Shown here: in pieces, positions 57,241-64,000 of the stretch
How the letters are laid out: each line of letters starts with the position of its first letter
Position numbering within the stretch: position 1 is the first letter of the stretch
Assembly (NCBI GenBank): GCA_036924285.1
Contig: JAYKYS010000009.1
Coordinates: 4,588,001-4,652,000 of the forward strand
Reading direction: 5' to 3'
Length of the DNA stretch: 64,000 bases
Source of the DNA: Asterella californica
Taxonomy: Eukaryota > Streptophyta > Marchantiopsida > Marchantiales > Aytoniaceae
The notes under the pieces: generated by a model
Told to the model about the DNA's origin: nothing
Databases searched by the model: none
Seen by the model: the letters and a program-made list of their open reading frames with translations, nothing else
Position numbers and translations under genes: made by a program

Positions 57241-58540
57241 TTAGTTTTAATCTCAAGTGCCCATATAAAATCTAGAAAATAAATATTTTTTTGTCTCTCT
57301 GTGTGCATTTTAGGTTGGAGAGAATATACTATTGTGTTACACTAAACCACCAAAACTTCATCTCAACACTTTTCAGTGTTGAGATGAAGTTTAGAAGTGA
57401 ATTATATACTGTAAAGCACTTGGAGAGCTTGATTCAAGCCTTTACTTATCCGATTCCATTCTCGTGTGATGATGAGCATTTTGTGTGTAACGATTAAATT
57501 TCTTGGTTCTCAATCAGCACTATTTCTAGGAGGATTGAGGTTTTCAAAGATCAATTCATCAAAACTGACATTCGTTTCTGAATTGTGATGATTATATAAT
57601 TATGGTTATATAATTTTCAGATATATAATATGATATATCTTTTTTCCAATCGTCTAAATGATGTATTTCAGTCATAACGATAAAAAGTAGTCCAATGAAT
57701 CGTCTCTATTAGCCTCTTCAAATGGCTACTTTCCATTTCTTCTTGATAATTAAAACAAAATTCCAATAAATAGGCTAGAATGTCTTCTCTCAAGTTTATC
57801 TAAAATGCATTGTCTAAATATCTAACAATGCATTTGATTTTTCTGAATCAGCAATATAAAATTTTAATATTGCACTCAAATGTCTAATCTAGAATTTCCA
57901 TCTATCCAGGAAAAAAATTCAGAAGTATAAATGACAATTTCTAAAGGTCTAATTATTTTTTTTTCGTACTAGTTGAATAAACCGTTGATAGTATAATGCT
58001 TGTTAAGCAATCACTTAGATTAAAAGAATTAGAGCTATATATAAAGTTCTGATCAGAACTAACCGCCATAGCATATAACTGAGTCATCTTGAACTGTATC
58101 CACAGTGATCGTTCACTCTGCAGTAGATGATGGCTCTAATAGCTTAATTGTGTAAAACTGCAACGGGGAGTAATGGATGAGTGAGACAAGCACACCAAAA
58201 TTTGTACAATGTTGTTCTCTATCGTGTAAACGATCTTATGATCTATCTTAAGTGCGAGTTTTAGATTAGTCATGGGAGTTTTTGGACTGTACATCCAGTA
58301 GGCATCCCCAACGTACTTGTACACTGAAAATAGTCTTCTCTTATCAGAAAACATGTAAGTGTTATAAAAATATAATGTAATACGCTATAATAAAAAATCA
58401 AAATCATTTATATATGTTATATGTTAGTCAGTCCTGGAGTAGCCAACGCATCTGGAGAAAACCCATAAGTCAAGAGCTGGCTGCTGCGCTCCTGGGGGTA
58501 TAACTCCGGGGTAGAGATTGTAATTCAGCGCCGTTTACTG
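57241..58540. other. AT-rich stretch without genes
   Basis: Nothing supported apart from the hairpin at 57353-57392. Confidence 0.4.
57353..57392. repeat. Perfect hairpin, 18-bp arms and 4-nt loop
   Basis: Arm 57353-57370 (AAACTTCATCTCAACACT) is the exact reverse complement of 57375-57392; the loop is TTTC. Confidence 0.9.
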
Positions 58541-58543
58541 AGA

Positions 58544-58599
58544 ACATTAAATAATGTTTTAACCCTTCCGGCGGGAAGGGTTAAAACATTATTTAATGT
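58544..58599. repeat. Perfect hairpin, 26-bp arms and 4-nt loop
   Basis: Arm 58544-58569 is the exact reverse complement of 58574-58599; the loop is GGCG. The arms start ACATTAAATAATG and have a GC-rich tip (CCCTTCC). It is the longest perfect inverted repeat I saw in the window. Confidence 0.95.
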
Positions 58600-58600
58600 A

Positions 58601-58686
58601 CACCTCATGTACACTGAAGTGAAGAGTACATGAGGTGAATAAGTACATGAGGTGAATATACATCTCCAATTATGACAGGAGATGTA
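58601..58686. repeat. Two further short hairpins next to the A2 insertion
   Basis: CACCTCATGTAC (58601-58612) pairs with 58626-58637, and the same right arm is repeated at 58643-58654. TACATCTCC (58659-58667) pairs with 58678-58686. The A2 LTR starts 8 bp further on. Confidence 0.8.
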
Positions 58687-58693
58687 AGCGTGT

Positions 58694-59677
58694 TGTAACA
58701 CCTTTTGCTTTTCAACCAGATGTCATTCGGGCAGTGATTAACCAAAAAGTGGCAGCTGCATGGTCACAAGGCAAACTCAAGGAGACCAGATAAAGAGAGT
58801 CGTGAACCCTAAATGAGTCATTCTCAGTTTTCAGTATTTGAAGAGAGAGAGCACTCTTAGTGGTGAGGGAGGAGACTGTATTTTTCAGTGTACTATATAT
58901 TGCCTTTGAGGTCAGAAATCAGGAGCTAGAACTGAATGCACATCAAGCTCCTTGGAGAGCAGATTTGAAGAGTAGACCTTGAGAGCCGACTTATGATCAA
59001 CAAGAATGATATGGTGTTGATTAGATCGCTGACTTGGGGTCTGATCTGTTGAGTAACAGAAATCAGGACGTTCAGAGTGAAATTAGGTTCTCTGGTGAAG
59101 TCTTAGTTCTGGAGTTAATTTATCACAGCAGAGTGGCTGAGTAGTGAAGAATTGCCGGTCCAAGAGCGCTGCGTGACCTTGTCAGCAAGTAATGCCATGT
59201 AATGTATATGAGCCCGTGACTTTCTCCATTCTGATAAGTAGGCTTGAGTTGTGTGCCAAAACTGAGTTGGACGCATCTGGTGTCGTGTTGACTTTATTTC
59301 GGTGTAATTGCTTTGCCTTCCTACTTCCTAGCATCTACTAGGTCTCCTAGTCTTGGCGGTTGCTCCTTGTGGGTCTTGGCGTTCTGACTTGATCACCAGT
59401 AGCGAAAGCGCTGCTCAAATTTTATGCAACCTAGGTCTAGAATAGTTCCACCTGTATTTAGTAACCTAAGATTGACCAGAGACCTACAAAAGACTAGTTG
59501 GTTATTCGAAACCCGTTCAACAGTTATTAAATCTTTTGTGCTTATTAGCGGATAGTTTAATGAACTGGATCTGGAGACACAAATAAAGTATACAGGTCTC
59601 CAAGGGAGGTTCACGTTCGGCAGTTCATTGGTTAGAGATAAAGGAAACTGTTCCGAGATCTGCGGTCGAACGTTACA
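58694..59677 (+). repeat. A2 5' LTR
   Basis: Starts TGTAACACCTTTTGC and ends CGTTACA, the same ends as the element A LTR. Clearly the same family, with scattered substitutions and some indels. Confidence 0.9.
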
Positions 59678-59679
59678 GT

Positions 59680-59691
59680 TGGTATCAGAGC
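59680..59691 (+). other. A2 primer-binding site (initiator tRNA-Met)
   Basis: TGGTATCAGAGC two bases after the LTR, identical in sequence and position to that of element A. Confidence 0.85.
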
Positions 59692-59727
59692 AGGCTCAAG
59701 TTGAGTCTTTGCTAAACACCATCGACA

Positions 59728-60615
59728 GTGGAGGCTGTGTCGACCGAGTTGGACGAGATGAAAGCATTGCTGAGAAAGTTGGAAGGCCGACTTGAGCAAG
59801 TAGAAGCTGAGAACAAGGTGCTTAAGGCGGATTTAACTCAAGCAAAAGCGACACAAGAGAAGGAAGCGGAGGTCCCTGTACTGCAAATCGAGCAAGTCAA
59901 GGATTTAGCACTATCAGGTGAAGAAGCAGTTGATATTGCTCAAGCAGATAAGAATGAAGATGGATCACAGAAGGTGCAAGAGAATGTTGCGGAAGGCAGC
60001 TCAGCCAAAGAAGGGCACAAGCGGAAAGTGAAGTGGGCTGAACCAGCGACACCATCAGCCTTCAACGGTGAGAAAAGTTTTTCCAGGTTTGAGTTATGGA
60101 TGACTAAAATGGAGAATTACCTGGAGAATTTCGATGAGCGCAGTTGGTTCACCTATGCTGTTAGTAGATTGGAAGGAGAGGCTAAGGAATGGTATGGAGG
60201 TCAACAACGGATGAGGAGTTTGAACGGTACAACTCCTATGTCCACTTGGCCGGAGCTGAAGGATGAACTCCGACGACATTTGGTACCAGTGGATGAAGCT
60301 ACACAGTTTCGACTAGAACTCATTCATCTGAGACAGACAGGGAGTATCATACAGTATCTCCAGCGATTTTCTGAGTTGGTTACTCGTTTGCACATGGTGG
60401 ATCGCACCGACTTGCTGTTTCACTTGAAGAAAGGTCTGCAAGGTTTCTATGCTAGTGTGTTTGATAGCTGGGTTATGTTTCATAAGTCCGAGGACATGCA
60501 AGACTTGTTTGCATTTCTGGAAGCAGCAGAGAACACTAGGGAACGTAATTACACCGTGCAGCCCTCCAAGTTTCAGCGTGGAACAAGTGGTGGCGAGCCT
60601 AGTAGAGGATTTTGA
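59728..60615 (+). pseudogene. gag: A2 gag
   Basis: Collinear with element A gag and very similar (coiled coil, gag core). The ATG of A is GTG here, and the frame ends at a TGA at 60616 where A has a Trp codon. Confidence 0.85.
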
Positions 60616-61010
60616 CGCAATCCTCAAGGACATATAGCGTCCTCTCAGAGTAGAGGTGGTAGAGGACGTGGTGGTGGAAGATTTGGTGCAGCGGGAAGGA
60701 GGTTTCCTCGTGGATCTCAACAGCAAGGAGTTTCTCGTGGTCCTACTCAAACACGACCTACTGGATCTTATACATCCAATGCAGGATCCAACCAAGCTTC
60801 GACTTCAGGTGCTAGGAGCAGTGGAGCTAGCAGTGCTACACCTTCAAGGACGATCATCTGTTTTTGATGCGGACGGGACGGTCATATTGCTCGTGAGTGT
60901 CCTCAACGTTCAACAGCGAGCAACGTTCGTGGGTTGACAGCTGAAGAGACAACAGTGTTGAAGACCCAGTTGAGGCGACTACTGAAGTAGAGGTATGTGC
61001 TGGTGAGCAT
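60616..61010 (+). pseudogene. A2 gag C-terminus with broken zinc knuckle
   Basis: A Gly/Arg-rich stretch and the knuckle CGRDGHIAREC are recognisable, but the second residue after the first Cys is a TGA (Arg codon in A). A 1-nt deletion near 60950 shifts the frame before the protease. Confidence 0.75.
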
Positions 61011-62723
61011 TTGGTAGAACATGGAGATTTTCTGTCGTGGATTGAAGTAAAAATAGAAAACTACCGGTGTTGTTTGCTTATAGATACTGGAGCAGATGTG
61101 AATGTCTTGGATGAAAAGCTGGTCAAGACCTTAGGGGTGACTAGAACCAAGATCATGAGCCCGTTGTTAGTAAGGTTTGTGCAAGGCAGCACAACCGTTA
61201 CAGAAAAGCTCATGAGTGTTCCTACTACTGTTGGAGGGGTAACCAGGAAGCATGAATTCCTAGTTATGAACTTGGGTGATACAATGGAGGGTATCTTGTC
61301 CTGGTCCTGGTTACAAGAGACCAAGGCAAAGCTAGATGTGCAAGAAGGGAACGTCATAGTCATGGATCGATGGGGCTTGGGTCAACCACATCCTTTGATC
61401 ATCAAAGAGAGACCAAAGGAGCCAAACCATGCTGCTCGTAGGTTCCAACGAGCCAAGGTGGCATTTCAGATCTTCACAGCCAGACAGTTTGGAAAGCAGA
61501 TCAAATCGGTAGACGAAGCTTGGGTTGCAGTGATGTCTAAACCCAAGATGGAGACGGATGAGGAAGAACATGTTGCTGCTCTTCCCATACACCCTGATAT
61601 GCAAGTACTGATTGAGAGGTATTCTCATATAATGCCGGATCAGTTACCAACAGGACTTCCTCCGAGGAGAGCCTTGGATCATGCCATTGATCTGGTTCTT
61701 GGGGCTACACCTATTGCAGTGCCATCAAGACGCATGTCGTTTGATGAGCTCACGGAGCTTAAGACTCAGCTGAAAGAGTTGGTAGCTCAGGGTATCTTAC
61801 GGCCCAGTATATCACCTTATGCTGCCCCGGTGTTGTTTGTGGCCAAGAAAGATGGTGGTATCCGCATGTGTGCAGACTACCGTGCACTTAATAAGGTTAC
61901 TGTCAAGAACAAGTATCCTCTTCCTCTCATGGATGAAACCACCGATCGGTTGACCACAGGAAGGTACTTCACCAAGTTAGATCTTCGTTCTGGATATCAT
62001 CAAATCCGGATCAAAGAAGGTGATGAAGAAAAGACGGCTGTAAGGACGAGGTATGGCTTGTTTGAGTATACAGTGTTGCCGTTTGGATTGTCCAATGCAC
62101 CTGGTACTTTTTGCAGGCTAATGAACGAGATCTTCAGAGATCTCTTGGATGAGAGTGTTATCGTGTACCTAGATGATATCATCATCTTTTCATCCACTTG
62201 GGATCAGCATCTAGTAGATGTTGAAATGGTGTTTAAGCGCCTGGAAGAACATCAACTCTACCTCAAGAAGAGCAAGTGTTCTTTTAGACAAGAGAGTGTG
62301 GTGTTTCTGGGATGTTTGATCGATTCGCAAGGTATTCATCCTAACAGGGCTAAGATTCGAGCCATTGTTGAATGGAAGAGACCTGAGAGTGTTCATGAGC
62401 TCAGATCTTTTCTTGGATTAGCCACATATTTTTGGCGCTTTGTTTATCAGTTTGCGCATAAAGCCGCACCTTTGTTTGGCTTATTACGCAAGACTTCCAA
62501 GGTTGTTTGGAATCCAACAGCTGAAAAAGCATTTCAGGAGTTGAAACAAGCACTGACAGAGATGCCCGTGCTAGCTCTTCCAAAGATGGGAGAACCTTTT
62601 GAGGTTCACACAGATGCTTCTCGATGGGCCATTGGAGGAGTGTTGATGCAAGGAAAGCATCCGGTGGCTTACGAAAGTCACAAGTTCTCAGAGACTGAGG
62701 CAAAATGGCCTGCTCATGAATAG
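61011..62723 (+). CDS. pol: A2 protease and reverse transcriptase
   Basis: A continuous frame of 570 codons. Protease LLIDTGADVNVLD; RT with ADYRALN, YFTKLDLRSGYHQIRI, YLDDIIIFS; start of RNase H (HTDASRWAIGGVLMQ). Trp codons that are stops in A are intact here. The frame ends at TAG 62721-62723 in RNase H, where A has a Gln codon. Confidence 0.85.
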   Translation: MVEHGDFLSWIEVKIENYRCCLLIDTGADVNVLDEKLVKTLGVTRTKIMSPLLVRFVQGSTTVTEKLMSVPTTVGGVTRKHEFLVMNLGDTMEGILSWSWLQETKAKLDVQEGNVIVMDRWGLGQPHPLIIKERPKEPNHAARRFQRAKVAFQIFTARQFGKQIKSVDEAWVAVMSKPKMETDEEEHVAALPIHPDMQVLIERYSHIMPDQLPTGLPPRRALDHAIDLVLGATPIAVPSRRMSFDELTELKTQLKELVAQGILRPSISPYAAPVLFVAKKDGGIRMCADYRALNKVTVKNKYPLPLMDETTDRLTTGRYFTKLDLRSGYHQIRIKEGDEEKTAVRTRYGLFEYTVLPFGLSNAPGTFCRLMNEIFRDLLDESVIVYLDDIIIFSSTWDQHLVDVEMVFKRLEEHQLYLKKSKCSFRQESVVFLGCLIDSQGIHPNRAKIRAIVEWKRPESVHELRSFLGLATYFWRFVYQFAHKAAPLFGLLRKTSKVVWNPTAEKAFQELKQALTEMPVLALPKMGEPFEVHTDASRWAIGGVLMQGKHPVAYESHKFSETEAKWPAHE

Positions 62724-64000
62724 GAGATGTTCGCAGTTGTTCATTGTCTGAAGCGTTGGGAGCATTATTTGTTACCAAGCAAAGTTACTGTTGTAACGGA
62801 CTGTGAGGATAATACATACTTTCAGAGTAAACCTCGTTTGTCACGCAAACAACAGAGGTGGCAAGTGGAGCTTGCACGTTTTGATATCGAATGGCGGTAT
62901 CAAAAGGGGAAGGAAAATATTCCAGCGGATGTGTTAAGCAGACATGTCCAAGCGTTAACAACTCAAGACACGAGTGAAGAGCTTTTGGATCGAATCAGAC
63001 AAGCATTGCCAGATGATCCTCAGGCTCAACGTTGGACCAGCCAACAAGAGAGAGATCCATTGGTACGTAATCTCTCATTTCGCAATGGCCTTTGGTTTTA
63101 TAAGCAAACCAAGGTCTATGTCCCAGCTGGATCTCTAAGGACACTAGTCATGCAAGAATGTCATGATTGTGAACTGGCTGGACATGGAGGGCAGAATAGA
63201 ACGTTGCAACGAGTTAAAGAGCAATTCTATTGACCGTCCATGTTGGAGGATGTAGTCAAGTACGTGCAGACTTGCTTGACCTGTCAACAACAACGAACGG
63301 AGCGAAGGAGACCTGCAGGGTTGATGAGGCCATTGCCAATACCTGATGGACCTTGGGAGAGCATAAGTATGGACTTATGCACAGGTTTATCCGAATCAGG
63401 AGGTTTTGATGCTCTGTTAGTTGTTATAGATCATTTCAGTAAGCAAGCTCACCTCATCCCTTGTAGGGAAGCAGTGACGTCAAAAGGTGCCACTGAACTG
63501 TTTATACGATATGTTTTTAAGTATCATGGGATGCCTAAAGACATTGTTTCAGATCTGGATAGGAGGTTTGTAGCTGATTTTTGGAAGGGTTTGTTTCGAA
63601 GGCTCGGAACTACCCTCAAGTTTAGTTCCTCTTATCATCCTGAAACTGATGGTCAGACGGAAAGGACGATCTAGATAGTAGAACAAGGGTTGAGAAACTA
63701 TATCATGCGAGATCAGAGTGATTGGAGCGAGCACTTGGACTTGGTGGAGTTTACATATAACAACACCAAGCACTCGAGTACAGGGTTCAAACCATTTGAA
63801 GTGGTTCATCGAGGTTCTCATGCACCTTGGACTCCTATAGCTCTAGCTACCAAGGGGCATGAAAACACAGGAAGGTCGAACCAGGATCTCCCAGATCTAG
63901 AGACTTTCATACGTGTTCAGGGTACTGTGTTTCAAGAAGCCAAGAAGCACATGGAGAAGGCACAACAACGGTATGCCAAATATGCAAATCGTGGTAGACA
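62724..64000 (+). pseudogene. pol: A2 RNase H end and integrase, with stops, cut by the window
   Basis: Collinear with element A: RNase H end, integrase zinc finger and catalytic core (SMDLCTGL, SDLDRRF, TDGQTERTI). Interrupted by TGA at 63231 (Trp in A) and TAG at 63672 (Gln in A). The chromodomain would lie beyond the window. Confidence 0.85.

Larger units (their letters stand above)
58694..64000 (+). mobile_element. Second chromovirus copy (A2), truncated by the window edge
   Basis: Same family as element A, opposite orientation. The 5' LTR is 58694-59677 (984 bp, against 931 bp in A). PBS, gag, knuckle, protease, RT, RNase H and integrase follow to the window end. Damage: the gag start codon is GTG; stops lie at 60616 (TGA), about 60865 (TGA inside the knuckle), 62721 (TAG), 63231 (TGA) and 63672 (TAG); and there is a 1-nt deletion near 60950. 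Most are C-to-T or G-to-A transitions relative to A. The right-hand LTR lies beyond the window, so no duplication can be tested. Confidence 0.9.

Overview
This is a plant nuclear window, probably from a seedless land plant (bryophyte or lycophyte grade). The evidence is three genes with spliceosomal introns and plant-type products (a cinnamyl-alcohol-dehydrogenase-like enzyme, a plant NAK-family protein kinase, a SEND1/GEN-type flap endonuclease), together with chromodomain Ty3 elements, a second Ty3 lineage and a Copia element. The taxon is inferred from protein resemblance and transposon types only.

Layout. 1-1.9 kb: a HUH/Rep-like ORF with HIH and YCMK motifs, preceded by an open frame without ATG; probably a transposon or integrated replicon running in from the left edge. 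3.1-6.5 kb (+): six-exon CAD-like gene, 354 aa. 7.6-10.3 kb: minisatellite, a TATA box, a triplicated leader repeat, an orphan 154-aa ORF and a fold-back repeat. 10.5-13.0 kb (-): decayed DDE transposase resembling Kolobok. 13-17.5 kb: mostly empty. 17.6-24.3 kb (-): seven-exon kinase (788 aa) with a GC-AG intron and a 3-kb intron. 26.7-30.5 kb (-): eight-exon SEND1/GEN-like nuclease (672 aa) with a PIP-box.

31.8-52.2 kb is a four-layer transposon nest. A degraded Copia element has its 5' LTR split by a minus-strand chromodomain Ty3 element A (4-bp duplication TTAG). A is split inside gag by a young Ty3 element B (4-bp duplication CCGC). B is split between gag and protease by a solo LTR of its own family (4-bp duplication ACGT). 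B also carries what looks like a complete -1 ribosomal frameshift signal between protease and reverse transcriptase. 52.2-58.7 kb is AT-rich and gene-poor, with hairpins and a non-autonomous DNA element. 58.7 kb to the right edge is A2, a second copy of the chromovirus family on the plus strand, riddled with nonsense transitions.

The three host genes have no evident functional link. The retroelement ORFs work as gag-protease-RT-RNase H-integrase polyproteins. Splice sites were assigned by eye from GT/GC-AG signals, reading phase and resemblance to remembered families; none was tested with transcripts.
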